Below are positions 34,372 to 44,451 of a stretch of 64,000 bases of DNA, in pieces. Position 1 is the stretch's first letter. Every line of letters starts with the position of its first letter. Below the pieces are notes generated by a model. It did no database searches. It saw only the letters and a program-made list of their open reading frames with translations, and was not told the origin of the DNA. Source of the DNA: Enterobacteriaceae bacterium (GTDB lineage Bacteria; Pseudomonadota; Gammaproteobacteria; Enterobacterales; Enterobacteriaceae); contig CABIZV010000005.1 in the NCBI GenBank assembly GCA_902363335.1, positions 308,176 to 372,175 of the forward strand, read 5' to 3'. A program made the position numbers and the translations under genes.

Positions 34372-35568
34372 GTGACGTCCAGGCCGCGCTCGTCGTTCAG
34401 TATTGTGTTTATTCTTGGCCTTCTGGCCATGTTAATGCCGTTGTCGATAGACATGTATCTGCCGGCGTTGCCGGTCATATCGCAGCAATTTGGCGTGCCG
34501 GCAGGCAGCGCGCAGATGACGCTCAGCACCTATATCCTGGGGTTTGCTGTCGGTCAGCTGTTGTATGGCCCGATGGCGGATAGCCTCGGGCGCAAGCCGG
34601 TTATCCTGGGCGGCACGCTGATTTTTGCCGCCGCCGCCACAGCCTGTGCGCTTGCTCCATCGATTGACTATCTCATTGTCACCCGTTTCTTCCACGGCCT
34701 GGCGGCTGCGGCGGCAAGCGTGGTGATTAACGCCCTGATGCGAGATATCTACCCGAAAGAAGAGTTTTCACGAATGATGTCGTTCGTGATGCTGGTCACC
34801 ACCATTGCGCCGCTGGTGGCACCGATTGTCGGTGGGGCAGTGCTGGTGTGGTTTAGCTGGCATGCGATTTTCTGGATCCTCGCCATCGCGGCGATCCTGG
34901 CGTCCTTGATGATCTACTTCTTTATCGATGAAACGCTGGCCGTCGACAAGCGTCAGCCGTTCCGGCTTCGCACCACGCTTGGCAACTTTGCTTCTCTTTT
35001 CCGCCATAAACGCGTGCTTTCCTACATGCTGGCGAGCGGTTTTAGCTTTGCGGCAATGTTCTCGTTTTTAAGCGCCGGGCCGTTTATTTATATCGAACTT
35101 AACCACGTGTCGCCGCAGCACTTTGGCTATTACTTTGCGCTGAATATCGTGTTCTTATTTGTGATGACCACCATTAATAGCCGTTTTGTACGCCGGGTGG
35201 GCGCGCTGTGGATGTTCCGCGCGGGCCTGATCGTGCAATTCGTGATGGCGGTGTGGATGGTTGTTTGCGCCTTATTTGACGTCGGATTCTGGTCATTAGT
35301 GCTGGGGATCGCGGTCTTTATTGGCTGCGTTTCGATGGTGTCATCGAACGCGATGGCGGTGATCCTCGATGAATTCCCGCATATGGCCGGTACGGCATCT
35401 TCTCTGGCAGGCACGTTCCGCTTCGGCATCGGAGCTATCGTTGGCGCGCTGCTGTCGATGGCGACCTTTACCACCGCATGGCCGATGTTAATTTCTATTG
35501 CCCTGTGCGCCACCGGCTCTATCCTTTTCTATCTCTACGCCAGCCGCCCACGAAAAACCGCGCAGTAA
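34372..35568 (+). CDS. bcr: Bcr multidrug MFS efflux transporter
   Basis: Bcr is a 12-helix drug:H+ antiporter of the DHA1 family that gives bicyclomycin and sulfonamide tolerance when overexpressed and can export cysteine. The start is GTG with an AGAGGT ribosome site. Family motifs include PLSIDMYLPALPVI, the loop 2-3 motif GPMADSLGRKPVILGG and LVTTIAPLVAPIVGG. Length 398 versus 396 in E. coli. It follows rsuA closely and ends in a terminator. Confidence 0.95.
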   Translation: MTSRPRSSFSIVFILGLLAMLMPLSIDMYLPALPVISQQFGVPAGSAQMTLSTYILGFAVGQLLYGPMADSLGRKPVILGGTLIFAAAATACALAPSIDYLIVTRFFHGLAAAAASVVINALMRDIYPKEEFSRMMSFVMLVTTIAPLVAPIVGGAVLVWFSWHAIFWILAIAAILASLMIYFFIDETLAVDKRQPFRLRTTLGNFASLFRHKRVLSYMLASGFSFAAMFSFLSAGPFIYIELNHVSPQHFGYYFALNIVFLFVMTTINSRFVRRVGALWMFRAGLIVQFVMAVWMVVCALFDVGFWSLVLGIAVFIGCVSMVSSNAMAVILDEFPHMAGTASSLAGTFRFGIGAIVGALLSMATFTTAWPMLISIALCATGSILFYLYASRPRKTAQ

Positions 35569-35580
35569 TACCTCTTTTGG

Positions 35581-35603
35581 GGGGCGAAATACGCCCCTTT
35601 TTT
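35581..35603 (+). terminator. bcr terminator
   Basis: GGGGCG and CGCCCC arms with a 5-base AAATA loop are followed by six T. The rest of the 312-bp gap to yejG is A/T-rich with no gene; a weak CRP-like TAGATCACA half-site is at 35708-35716. Confidence 0.85.
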
Positions 35604-35880
35604 GATAAACATCAACAGAAATTGCATTTACGATAGGGTGTGATGTTTCTTTTATGTAAAATCCGTTTATGTAAAAAGTCACATTGTTGTAGATAAAAAG
35701 GTTGTGTTAGATCACAGAAACGGGTACATATAGCGCGAAAACGCATCAGTACACCGAACTATGTCGTAGAAAGAATGTTGAATGCTGGCGTTTTTTTTGT
35801 GGATGCAGGACGATTTGTCAACAATGTGTTAATATGGATGTGAAATAATTGTGAAGCACTTTGCTTACCGGGAAGAACGT

Positions 35881-36222
35881 ATGACATTTCAGCTCTCAAT
35901 AGTACATCGGCTACCGCAAGACTATCGTTGGTTAGCGGGTTTTGCAGGTTCGAAAGTTGAACCGATTCCGCAAAATGGCGCAGCGAGTGATAACACGCTG
36001 GTAGCGCTTAAATTATTAAGCCCGGATGGCGATAGGGCCTGGCCGGTTATGCACTCATTGAGCCAGGCGTTGAGCGACATCTCCGTTGATTGCTCAGTTC
36101 TTGAGTGTGAAGGGGAGCCGTGCTTATTCGTCAAGAGTCAGGACGAGTTTGCCGCGACCTGCCGCCTGAAAAACTTTGGCGTGGCCATTGCAGAACCCTT
36201 TTCTGGCAACAACCCATTTTGA
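35881..36222 (+). CDS. yejG: YejG family protein
   Basis: YejG is a 113-114 residue conserved enterobacterial protein whose role is not established to my knowledge. Starting at 35881 the text MTFQLSIVHRLPQDYRWLAGFAGSK aligns with E. coli, and it ends KNFGVAIAEPFSGNNPF. GGAAGAACGT precedes the ATG. An in-frame ATG 30 bp upstream is not conserved. It converges on yejF with a 3-bp gap. Confidence 0.92.
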   Translation: MTFQLSIVHRLPQDYRWLAGFAGSKVEPIPQNGAASDNTLVALKLLSPDGDRAWPVMHSLSQALSDISVDCSVLECEGEPCLFVKSQDEFAATCRLKNFGVAIAEPFSGNNPF

Positions 36223-36225
36223 CCG

Positions 36226-37815
36226 TCAGCTCAATGCAATGAGCTGACGCGTATACTCCTGCTGCGGTGCTGTAAAGACGCGCCGACACTCACCCTGCTC
36301 GACAACCTCTCCCTGACGTAAAACAATCACCTGGTGGCATAGTGAACGAATGACCTGCAGGTCATGGCTGATAAAAATATAGGCCAGACGATGCTTTTGC
36401 TGTAACGCTTTCAGCAGGGCCAGTATCTGGGCCTGAACGGTACGGTCAAGCGACGAAGTCGGTTCATCCAGCACCATGAGCTGAGGCTTCAGAATGAGCG
36501 CCCGCGCAATGGCGATACGTTGACGCTGCCCGCCGGAAAACGCTGACGGATAACGATTTCGGGTTGCCGGATCGAGCCCCACCTCGTGCATAACCTCAAT
36601 CACTTGCTGCTCACGTTCCTCGCGCGACAACGCAGGTTGATGCACCTGTAATCCCTCTTCAATGATCTGCAACGCCGTTAGCCGAGGGTTTAGCGCAGAG
36701 TTAGGATCCTGAAACACCACCTGAATACGATGGCGCAGCGGCAGCATCTGCTGGCGCGTCCAGCCCTGAATCGCCTCGCCATTAAAACGGATATCTCCCT
36801 GTGACGCGATAAGCCGCAGCAGCGCCAAGCCCGTGGTACTTTTGCCGGATCCAGACTCGCCAACCAGCCCCAAGGTTTCACCCGTTCGCAGCGAAAAACT
36901 GACGTTATTCAGCACCCGATTATGGTCAACGATGCGGCGCAGAATGCCCTTGCGAACAGGGAAGGCGACGCAAAGCTGGTTAACCTCAAGCAACGGGGCG
37001 GCATCGGGCAGCAAGACTACGGGTTCTCCGGCGGGCTCGCTGTCGAGAAGTTTACGCGTATACGGATGGGCTGGTGCGGCAAACAGCGCCCTGGCGCTGT
37101 TTTGTTCCACACAACGGCCGTTTTGCATCACCGCTACCCGGTCGGCCAACTGGCGAACAATACTCAGATTGTGGGTGATAAACAGCATCCCCATATTCAG
37201 CTCGACGCGCAGTTCGCGCAGCAGTTGCAGGATTTGTGCCTGGACGGAGACGTCCAGCGCGGTGGTGGGTTCGTCGGCAATCAACAGCTCCGGGCGCGTG
37301 AGCAGCGCCATGGCGATCATGACGCGCTGACGCTCACCGCCAGAAAGCTGATGGGGGAAATCCGTCAGCCGTTTTGCCGCATTGCAGATCCCCACGCGGT
37401 CCAGGCAATCAAGGATTTCACCGTGCGCGGCCTCTTTGCGCATCCCTCGGTGTAGCGAGAGCACTTCATAGAGCTGTTTTTCCAGGTTATGCAGCGGATT
37501 TAGCGACACCATGGGTTCCTGGAAAATCATTGCTATGCGGTTGCCGCGTACGCTTCGTAGCATCTGTTCGTTGGCATGCAGCAGTGATTCGCCGCGAAAG
37601 CGAATGTCGCCACTCGGATAGCTGGCGGGGGGTTCTGGTAACAGTCGAAGTATGGACAGCGCCGAAACGCTCTTACCGGAACCGGACTCACCCACCAGCG
37701 CCAGCGTTTCTCCGGCATCGATCGACAAAGACAAATCGTTGACTACGGTGGTGCTGACGCCTTGCTGACAAAAGGCGATGGACAGGTTGTCGATTTCTAA
37801 AAGAGGGGGCTGCAT
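36226..37815 (-). CDS. yejF: YejF peptide ABC importer ATPase (two fused NBDs)
   Basis: YejF is the double ATPase of the YejABEF peptide importer, which in enterics imports peptides including microcin C. Two complete ABC modules are seen: Walker A GESGSGKS twice, signatures LSGGERQR and FSGGQRQR, and Walker B LLIADEPT and LMVLDEPT. With the start at 37815 the length is 529, the E. coli length. AAGGCGG is the ribosome site. The start lies one base after the yejE stop, so translation is probably coupled. Confidence 0.95.
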   Translation of the reverse strand: MQPPLLEIDNLSIAFCQQGVSTTVVNDLSLSIDAGETLALVGESGSGKSVSALSILRLLPEPPASYPSGDIRFRGESLLHANEQMLRSVRGNRIAMIFQEPMVSLNPLHNLEKQLYEVLSLHRGMRKEAAHGEILDCLDRVGICNAAKRLTDFPHQLSGGERQRVMIAMALLTRPELLIADEPTTALDVSVQAQILQLLRELRVELNMGMLFITHNLSIVRQLADRVAVMQNGRCVEQNSARALFAAPAHPYTRKLLDSEPAGEPVVLLPDAAPLLEVNQLCVAFPVRKGILRRIVDHNRVLNNVSFSLRTGETLGLVGESGSGKSTTGLALLRLIASQGDIRFNGEAIQGWTRQQMLPLRHRIQVVFQDPNSALNPRLTALQIIEEGLQVHQPALSREEREQQVIEVMHEVGLDPATRNRYPSAFSGGQRQRIAIARALILKPQLMVLDEPTSSLDRTVQAQILALLKALQQKHRLAYIFISHDLQVIRSLCHQVIVLRQGEVVEQGECRRVFTAPQQEYTRQLIALS

Positions 37816-37816
37816 G

Positions 37817-38839
37817 TTATACCGCCTTAGAAGGATCGAATGCGTCACGTACCGCCTCGCCGATAAAAATCAGCAGCGACAGCAGCACGGCGACGCAGAG
37901 AAAACCAGCAATCCCAAGCCAGGGCGCCTGTAAATTATTTTTACCCTGCAACAGCAATTCTCCCAACGACGGTGAGCCGAGCGGCAGGCCAAAACCGAGA
38001 AAGTCCAGCGAGGTGAGGGTCGTAATGGAGCTGCACAGAATAAACGGAATAAAGGTTAATGTGGCGACCATCGCGTTGGGCAGCATATGGCGCAAAATAA
38101 TACTGCGGTCGCTCACGCCCAGCGCCTGCGCTGCGCGAATATAGTCAAAATTGCGGGTACGCAAAAACTCCGCCCGTACCACGCCGACCAGCGACATCCA
38201 GCCAAACAGTACGGTAATGCCCAACAGCCACCAGAAGTTGGGCTGCACCACGCTTGAGAGCAAAATAATCAAAAAGAGCGTTGGCATGCCCGACCAGACT
38301 TCAATAAATCGCTGCCCCCATAGGTCAAGGCGTCCACCGTAGTAACCCTGCACGGCGCCGACCACCACGCCCATCACGCTGGCGCAAAGGGTGAGGATTA
38401 TCCCGAACAGCAGCGAAATACGGGTGCCATAGAGAATGCGCGCGACCACATCACGGCCGTTAGCGTCGGTGCCTAGCCAATTTTGTCGGGAAGGCGGTGA
38501 GGGGAAGGGGGTCGCTGTGCTGTAGTTAATACTGCTGGCGCTAAAGCGAATAGGTGCCCACAGTACCCAGCCGTGCTTGTCTAATTGTTGCTGTAACCAG
38601 GGATCCTGATAGTCAGCGGCGGTGGCAAATTCGCCGCCGAAGGTCTTTTCGCTGTAGCTTTTCAATACCGGCGAGTAAAGGCTCCCCTGATAGCTCACCA
38701 GCAGCGGACGATCGTTGGCGATAAGCTCAGCGCACAGGCTAGAGATGAAAATCAGCGCAAAGATCCACAGTGACCAGTAGCCGCGACGATTATGGCAAAA
38801 ACGCGCCCACCGCGCTTGATTCACGGAACTCAGCGTCAT
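37817..38839 (-). CDS. yejE: YejE peptide ABC importer permease
   Basis: YejE is an inner-membrane permease of the DppC/OppC type. The N-terminus is cytoplasmic and basic (MTLSSVNQARWARFCHNRRGYWSLWIF), followed by a periplasmic segment and a BPD-transport domain with the EAA loop AAQALGVSDRSIILRHMLPN. With the start at 38839 the length is 340 (E. coli 341). The start lies one base after the yejB stop. Confidence 0.95.
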   Translation of the reverse strand: MTLSSVNQARWARFCHNRRGYWSLWIFALIFISSLCAELIANDRPLLVSYQGSLYSPVLKSYSEKTFGGEFATAADYQDPWLQQQLDKHGWVLWAPIRFSASSINYSTATPFPSPPSRQNWLGTDANGRDVVARILYGTRISLLFGIILTLCASVMGVVVGAVQGYYGGRLDLWGQRFIEVWSGMPTLFLIILLSSVVQPNFWWLLGITVLFGWMSLVGVVRAEFLRTRNFDYIRAAQALGVSDRSIILRHMLPNAMVATLTFIPFILCSSITTLTSLDFLGFGLPLGSPSLGELLLQGKNNLQAPWLGIAGFLCVAVLLSLLIFIGEAVRDAFDPSKAV

Positions 38840-38840
38840 C

Positions 38841-39929
38841 TTAGCGGCCCTCAAAATCAATGCGTGGATCAACCAACGTGTAGCTGATGTCGCTAACAAT
38901 ATTCATCAGCAGCCCGATGAGCGTGAAAATGTAGAGCGTGCCGAACATCACCGGATAGTCGCGGCTGACCGTGGCCTCATAGCCCAGCAAACCCAGGCCA
39001 TTTAACGAGAACATCACTTCAATCAGCAGGGAACCGGTAAAAAACATGCTGATAAAGGTGGCGGGGAAGCCGGCGATCACCAGCAGCATGGCGTTGCGAA
39101 AAATGTGTTTCCACAGGATCTGCTTTTCACCGACCCCTTTTGCCCGTGCGGTTACCACGTATTGTTTGCGGATCTCATCAAGAAACGAATTTTTGGTGAG
39201 CATGGTTAGCGCCGCAAAACCGCCAATGACCGTTGCCAGCACCGGCAGCGTAATATGCCAGAGGTAATCGGTGATTTTCAGATACCACGGCAGCGTGTCA
39301 AAGTTGGCTGATATCAGTCCACGCAGCGGGAAAATATCGTAATAGCTGCCGCCGGCGAAAAAGACGATCAGCACAATCGCAAATAAGAACGCGGGAATGG
39401 CGTAGCCGATAATAATGCCGGTACTGCTCCAGACATCAAATCGACTGCCGTTGTACACCGCCTTGCGAATACCCAATGGAATGGAGACCAGGTAGATAAT
39501 CAGCGTGCTCCATAAGCCCAGCGAAACCGACACCGGCAGACTTTCTTTCATCAGCTGCATCACCGACGCATTGCGAAAGAGGCTGTTGCCAAAATCAAAA
39601 CGCAGGTAGTCGCCCAGCATTTTGAAATAGCGCTCATGCAGCGGTTTATCAAAGCCGTAGCGCTTTGTTATCTCGGCAATCACTTCCGGGTCGAGGCCGC
39701 GTCCTCCTCGATATTGGCTTTCCGCAATATTGCTCAGGCCGGCCCGCGATTGTCCGCCGCCCATACCGCCCCCGCCGGGTAAACTGCTCTGTTGGCCAAA
39801 TTCCACTGCGGCAATCGCCTGGTCAACCGGGCCGCCGGGAGCAATCTGAACAATGAAAAAGTTGAGCGTGATAATCGCCCACAGGGTCGGGATGATAAGT
39901 AGCAGACGGCGAATTAAATAGGCACCCAT
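38841..39929 (-). CDS. yejB: YejB peptide ABC importer permease
   Basis: YejB is the DppB/OppB-type permease paired with YejE. It starts MGAYLIRRLLLIIPTLWAIITL, has a Gly-rich stretch (SLPGGGGMGGGQS) in the periplasmic loop, and an EAA loop TARAKGVGEKQILWKHIFRN. Length 362 against 364 in E. coli. The ribosome site GGAGAG precedes the start, 9 bp after yejA. Confidence 0.95.
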   Translation of the reverse strand: MGAYLIRRLLLIIPTLWAIITLNFFIVQIAPGGPVDQAIAAVEFGQQSSLPGGGGMGGGQSRAGLSNIAESQYRGGRGLDPEVIAEITKRYGFDKPLHERYFKMLGDYLRFDFGNSLFRNASVMQLMKESLPVSVSLGLWSTLIIYLVSIPLGIRKAVYNGSRFDVWSSTGIIIGYAIPAFLFAIVLIVFFAGGSYYDIFPLRGLISANFDTLPWYLKITDYLWHITLPVLATVIGGFAALTMLTKNSFLDEIRKQYVVTARAKGVGEKQILWKHIFRNAMLLVIAGFPATFISMFFTGSLLIEVMFSLNGLGLLGYEATVSRDYPVMFGTLYIFTLIGLLMNIVSDISYTLVDPRIDFEGR

Positions 39930-39938
39930 GCTCTCTCC

Positions 39939-41786
39939 TTAGCGTCGGGCTGCGGGCAGTTTCGCCGCTTTATTAACGTCATACCACCAGGTGTCAAAGC
40001 CGGGCGCATCGGTGCCGGAGCTGTAGAGCGGGTGTACGTTAGGGTAGGAAAACTTGTCCCAATAGGCGATTCGGCTACCGGACATAAACCACATCGGCAG
40101 CATGTAATAGTTCCAGGTGAGAACCCGATCCAGCGCGCGTCCCAGCGGGATTAGCTTTTGCTGATTGCCCTGCTCGAGAATTATCTGCTTTATCAAGCAG
40201 TCGATGGCGGGGCTGGCAACGCCGGGAGAGTTATAGGTCGAGTTGATGTATTCCGATGACCAGGAGATCTGCAAATCTGAGCTTGGCCACGGCATGGCGC
40301 GCCATAGGCGGGGCATCATATCGTAATCACGCTTACGCATGCGGTTGGTGACCTGGGAGATATCCACCTGGCGCACGTCCATGGTAATCCCCAGTCGACG
40401 AAGATTATGCTGGAACGGCATCACCCATTGGTCATTGCCGCCGGAGGGAAGCAGCAGTTCAAAGCGCAGCGGCTGACCGGTCTTTTCGTTCACGCGCTGC
40501 TGGCCTTTCAACACCCAGCCCGCTTGGGTAAGTATATTACTGGCTTTAAGCAGGTTCTCTCGGTCGTAGCCATCGCCATGCGAGGTAGGCGGTTGATAAA
40601 TGGAGGTGAAGACCTCCGGCGGTAGTTCGCTTTTAAGCGGCCCCAGCAGCGTCAGTTCGTCAGCATCGGGGTAACCGCGTGCGGCATACTCGGTATTTTG
40701 AAAATAGCTGTTAGCCCGGCTATAAGCGTTGTAAAACAGCGCCTTGTTCATCCATTCAAAATCAAACGCCATGCCAACGGCTTCCCGCACCCGGCGGTCG
40801 GCAAAGACCGGCCGTTGGATATTAAAGGCAAGCCAGCGGGTATCCTGCGCGGCGCTATTCTTCTGCTCATCTTTAGTGATAAAACCGCTGGTGAAGTTTT
40901 TGCCGATATAGCGCGTGGCCCAGTTTTTAGCGCTACTTTCAGTACGCACATCGTAGGCACCGGCCTTAAAAGCTTCAAACGCGACGTTATCATCAAGGTA
41001 ATAATCGTAGCGTAGCGTATCAAAATTCCAACGCCCACGGTTAATGGGCAAATTTGCCCCCCAGTAATCCTTCACGCGGGAGTAAACGATGTACTGACCC
41101 ATTTTCCAGCCGCTGATGCGATAAGGGCCGCTGGCAAGAGGCGGCGTGCTGAGCGGCTCGCTGAGCTTATGATCCTTCCAGAACTTCTCCGGCAAGATAG
41201 GCAGGGTAAACAGTCCCAACATATCCTCTTTGCCGGGCTTTGCCAGCACAATACGCACAGTCAGTGGGGCGATAGCGCTGACCGTGGTGCCTTTATAAAT
41301 CAGCCGAAACTGTGGCACGCCCTCGGTCATAAACTTATCAAAGGTAAAAGCGACATCGCGGGCGGTAATTGGGCTGCCGTCATGAAAGCGGGCGCGAGGA
41401 TTGAGCGTCAGCTCAACCCATGAATAGTCATCCGCGTAACGAGCGTGTTCGGCGACCTGCGGGTAGTAGCTTCCGGGCTCATCGTCGGAAGTGGTAAATA
41501 GACCGTCATAAAGCGAGTCAGTACGCACAGCGGCGTTGCCGCGTAGGGCATAGCGGTTAAAGTTGTCGAAGGTGCCTAGCGCCGCGAGCGTGACGTCGCC
41601 GCCTTTGGGGGCCGCAGGATTGACGTAATCGAAGTGATCAAAATCGATGGCGTATTTCGGTTCACCAATCACGGCAAACGCATCGCTCTCTTTTATTGTC
41701 TGGGCCTGAAGGGGCAAGCTGAACACCATCAGCAGGGTAATACAGATATGCGCTATGCTCACGACTCGGCTACCCCGCTTAAACAT
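39939..41786 (-). CDS. yejA: YejA periplasmic peptide-binding protein
   Basis: YejA is the solute-binding protein of the importer (SBP family 5, like OppA/DppA). A signal peptide ends near LPLQAQ before TIKESDAF. Conserved segments include FDHFDYVNPAAPKGGDVTL, NPRARFHDGSPITARDVAFTF and ALDRVLTWNYYMLPMWF. Length 615 versus about 604 in E. coli. Part of the difference is a short insertion near the C-terminus (YSSGTDAPGFDTWWYD). It is first in the yejABEF operon. Confidence 0.94.
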   Translation of the reverse strand: MFKRGSRVVSIAHICITLLMVFSLPLQAQTIKESDAFAVIGEPKYAIDFDHFDYVNPAAPKGGDVTLAALGTFDNFNRYALRGNAAVRTDSLYDGLFTTSDDEPGSYYPQVAEHARYADDYSWVELTLNPRARFHDGSPITARDVAFTFDKFMTEGVPQFRLIYKGTTVSAIAPLTVRIVLAKPGKEDMLGLFTLPILPEKFWKDHKLSEPLSTPPLASGPYRISGWKMGQYIVYSRVKDYWGANLPINRGRWNFDTLRYDYYLDDNVAFEAFKAGAYDVRTESSAKNWATRYIGKNFTSGFITKDEQKNSAAQDTRWLAFNIQRPVFADRRVREAVGMAFDFEWMNKALFYNAYSRANSYFQNTEYAARGYPDADELTLLGPLKSELPPEVFTSIYQPPTSHGDGYDRENLLKASNILTQAGWVLKGQQRVNEKTGQPLRFELLLPSGGNDQWVMPFQHNLRRLGITMDVRQVDISQVTNRMRKRDYDMMPRLWRAMPWPSSDLQISWSSEYINSTYNSPGVASPAIDCLIKQIILEQGNQQKLIPLGRALDRVLTWNYYMLPMWFMSGSRIAYWDKFSYPNVHPLYSSGTDAPGFDTWWYDVNKAAKLPAARR

Positions 41787-41804
41787 ATTGATTGGGCTCG
41801 ACTT

Positions 41805-43391
41805 TTACTCAGGAATAGTAAATGACCTTCCTTCACTTGTGAAATACTTTGCCGGCTTACGATGTTCGGCTATCAATTCCTCAAGGGTCAGTGGGCGACT
41901 TATCAGATAGCCCTGAAGATAATCGACGCCGTGTTCGCTGAGCCAGCTTGCCTGCTCCTGCGTTTCCACACCTTCAGCCACCGTCACCAGATTCAGCCGA
42001 TGGGTGAGGGTTAACACGGCATCCAGCACCGGTGACGTGATCGTTTCCCGGCCAATCGCATTGACGAAACCACGATCGATTTTCAGATAGTCGAGCGTAA
42101 AGCGCTCAAGATAGATAAGCGCGCTGTGGCCGGTGCCAAAGTCGTCAATGGCGATCTCAATGTTTTCACCGCGCAACCAGGTAAACAGGCTCATCGCCTT
42201 TTCCTGATTGAGCATGTCGCGCTCGGTAATTTCGAGCACCAGTTGGAAGTAGTTGTCTGGCAGGCTGGCGGCGAATTGGCGGATATCCTGTTGGAAACTT
42301 TCCGCAACCAGGTGGCCTGGCGCAATATTGACGCCAAGTTTCGCTCCCGGCGGCAATATCTCTTTAAGCGTCTGTGAATCGCGGGCGATTAATTCGAATA
42401 AATGCCGGGTCAGCGGGACAATCAAATTCTGTGCTTCAGCAAAGCTAATAAACGCGTCCGGGGGAATATTCCCCGCCGACGGGTGCGACCAGCGCATCAG
42501 CGCTTCCACCCCGCCAATTTGCTGATTTTTTGCATCGACGACCGGCTGATACACGACATAAAACTGCTGCTGCTTGATGGCCGAGAGGATCTCTTTGCCG
42601 GGCCGTGAATGAATTGTGCGTATATAGAAGCACAATAAGCCGCCAATCGTCCCGCAGGCGAGCCCGAGCAGGATAGAAAACAGCAGGTTATCTGTCGCCG
42701 TTGCGCTGCTATAAAGATAAACCTCCAGCGGTACGTCTTTTATCTTCACATGTCTTACCGCCGTGTCGGTAATGGCGGAGAGGGGCAGGGGTTTAGAGCT
42801 GAAGGTTGAGATCGCGGTTTTACCGTTGACCACCAGCGCAACGCCGTTATAAGGCGTTTGCTTTGATGAGTAAACCCAGGGCATCAGATTGGCGTTAATC
42901 GAGGCGAACACCCCGCGATTTTCCAGCAGCGGGCTTTTCACCCACAGCACAAAGGCGGGGGTCGCGGGCATCATCGGCGTGCCGGCTAAGATGCCCATCA
43001 CGTGGTTTTTGCTTAGATCAAGATCGGGCACTAAATCCTTGAGCGGCAGGTCCATTGGCCCCGTGGCTGATGAACAGAATGCCGTATGGTCATTGACTAA
43101 CAAAAAGGCCCGGACGTTCATACTGAAGGCAGCACGAGCGGTTAATTCAGAGGAGACATCTTCGCAGCGATTGAGCGTCAGCGGTTGCAATGATTCCATC
43201 GTCACCAGAATCTGACTGAAGTAGTTTTCCAGGTAACTTTGCAGGCCGGAAATGGTGTTGTCATATTGAACGGCGCGGCGGTGGTGAAAGATTGAAAACT
43301 GCAAGGCCCCTGCAATAAGCGCAATCAGTAAGCCTGCGGCGATACTGATGAAGATAGTGCGGCGGTTAGCCAGTCTTTCACGAGTAAACAT
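41805..43391 (-). CDS. pdeN: CSS-motif EAL c-di-GMP phosphodiesterase PdeN
   Basis: PdeN (Rtn) is a membrane cyclic-di-GMP phosphodiesterase with a periplasmic CSS sensor domain. Two membrane helices (about 14-36 and 235-257) flank the periplasmic region containing NRCEDVSSEL and FCSSATGPMD, the redox-active Cys pair type. The cytoplasmic EAL domain has VEALMRW, NIAPGHL, LEITERD and IDDFGTGHSALIYL, and the downstream VAEGVETQEQ, so the metal-binding residues look intact. Length 528 versus 518 in E. coli. Confidence 0.94.
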   Translation of the reverse strand: MFTRERLANRRTIFISIAAGLLIALIAGALQFSIFHHRRAVQYDNTISGLQSYLENYFSQILVTMESLQPLTLNRCEDVSSELTARAAFSMNVRAFLLVNDHTAFCSSATGPMDLPLKDLVPDLDLSKNHVMGILAGTPMMPATPAFVLWVKSPLLENRGVFASINANLMPWVYSSKQTPYNGVALVVNGKTAISTFSSKPLPLSAITDTAVRHVKIKDVPLEVYLYSSATATDNLLFSILLGLACGTIGGLLCFYIRTIHSRPGKEILSAIKQQQFYVVYQPVVDAKNQQIGGVEALMRWSHPSAGNIPPDAFISFAEAQNLIVPLTRHLFELIARDSQTLKEILPPGAKLGVNIAPGHLVAESFQQDIRQFAASLPDNYFQLVLEITERDMLNQEKAMSLFTWLRGENIEIAIDDFGTGHSALIYLERFTLDYLKIDRGFVNAIGRETITSPVLDAVLTLTHRLNLVTVAEGVETQEQASWLSEHGVDYLQGYLISRPLTLEELIAEHRKPAKYFTSEGRSFTIPE

Positions 43392-43437
43392 ACTACTTCT
43401 CTATGCTACGGAACTCTAAAGAAAAGAATACTGATGA

Positions 43438-43480
43438 AGCATAAAAAAAGCACTGCCTGAGCAGTGCTTTTTTTATGCTT
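43438..43480. terminator. Bidirectional terminator downstream of mepS
   Basis: AAGCACTGC and GCAGTGCTT arms with a CTGA loop have A7 on one side and T7 on the other. It ends mepS transcription before pdeN. Confidence 0.92.
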
Positions 43481-43514
43481 GCCGTCAGCCAAGGGAAACC
43501 GACGGTAAGCGGCA

Positions 43515-44087
43515 TTACGAACGACTCAGGACGCGACGAGCTTCGTTGTAACGTTTTTTCCAGTACGGCTCATTCATACTGGAGATCGTCACACCACTGC
43601 TGGTGGAAGCATGAACAAACTGATTGTTGCCGATGTAAATTCCAACGTGACGCCCGGTAGAGCCTGCGCGGAACAACACTAAATCGCCGGTACGAAGCTG
43701 GCTGCGTGAAACTGATTTGCCTGATTCACGCTGTTCTGAGGTTGAACGTGGAAGTTCTAAACCAAACTGTTCACGGAAGGTACGCTGTACAAAACTAGAA
43801 CAATCAATGCCACGCTTGGTGTCGCCGCCCAGACGGTAACGGACACCTTTCCATCCTGCGTATTGATCCATCAGACGGGATTTCACGTCGAGGTTACGCA
43901 CCATGGTTTCAAATTCATCCTGAGAGGCTTGCAGTGAAGAAGTGTCTTCGCTACCCACACCATGCGTCTCAGAATGCATGTTCTTAGCGGTATTACTGGT
44001 GGTACTACATGCAGAAAGCAGAACCGCGACTGCTACTGCTGGAATCGCTCGCAAGATATATCTCAAAATCGGCTGAGATTTGACCAT
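43515..44087 (-). CDS. mepS: MepS murein DD-endopeptidase (Spr)
   Basis: MepS is an outer-membrane lipoprotein that cuts D-Ala–mDAP cross-links so new strands can be added to the peptidoglycan; its level is set by NlpI-Prc proteolysis. The lipobox LLSAC gives lipidated Cys27. The NlpC/P60 domain has catalytic Cys96 (RGIDCSSFVQ), His147 (GRHVGIYIG) and His159 (FVHASTSSG). The 190 residues compare with 188 in E. coli. Confidence 0.96.
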   Translation of the reverse strand: MVKSQPILRYILRAIPAVAVAVLLSACSTTSNTAKNMHSETHGVGSEDTSSLQASQDEFETMVRNLDVKSRLMDQYAGWKGVRYRLGGDTKRGIDCSSFVQRTFREQFGLELPRSTSEQRESGKSVSRSQLRTGDLVLFRAGSTGRHVGIYIGNNQFVHASTSSGVTISSMNEPYWKKRYNEARRVLSRS

Positions 44088-44451
44088 GTTAGTTGTTTTC
44101 CCTTGAAGTCCTTAACGACGGCGTCGTTATAAAAAATGCCAAACGCGTTTGAGACTAAATACACGCAATCAATGAGACAATTCTTTGAATTCAGATTTGT
44201 GGTGTAGCGCACAAATTTTTATTAGATAACAGAATAATTGCTCTTTGAAACGACAAACGCAAACGAGAGTACCTTAACGAAAGCGGCATTGCGAGCGGTT
44301 TTGGCTGATTTTTTATAAGAAATAGTGATAGGCAAAGTTTAAAAATGAGAATGGCCAAAATTACGCTGCTTACTGTGCAAAAAACAAGCAACTCATTCAT
44401 ATTTCACGTGAATATCATGACGAAAAAATGACAATAATTGAGATAGATAAA
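44088..44451. other. Intergenic region upstream of mepS
   Basis: This A/T-rich stretch holds the mepS leader and promoter region. I see no conserved small gene. A poorly supported 69-codon frame on the minus strand lacks a ribosome-binding site. Confidence 0.5.

Noticed and set aside
35703..35716. CRP site TGTGTTAGATCACA upstream of yejG
   Set aside because: The spacing between half-sites is two bases too short, so only the right half matches.
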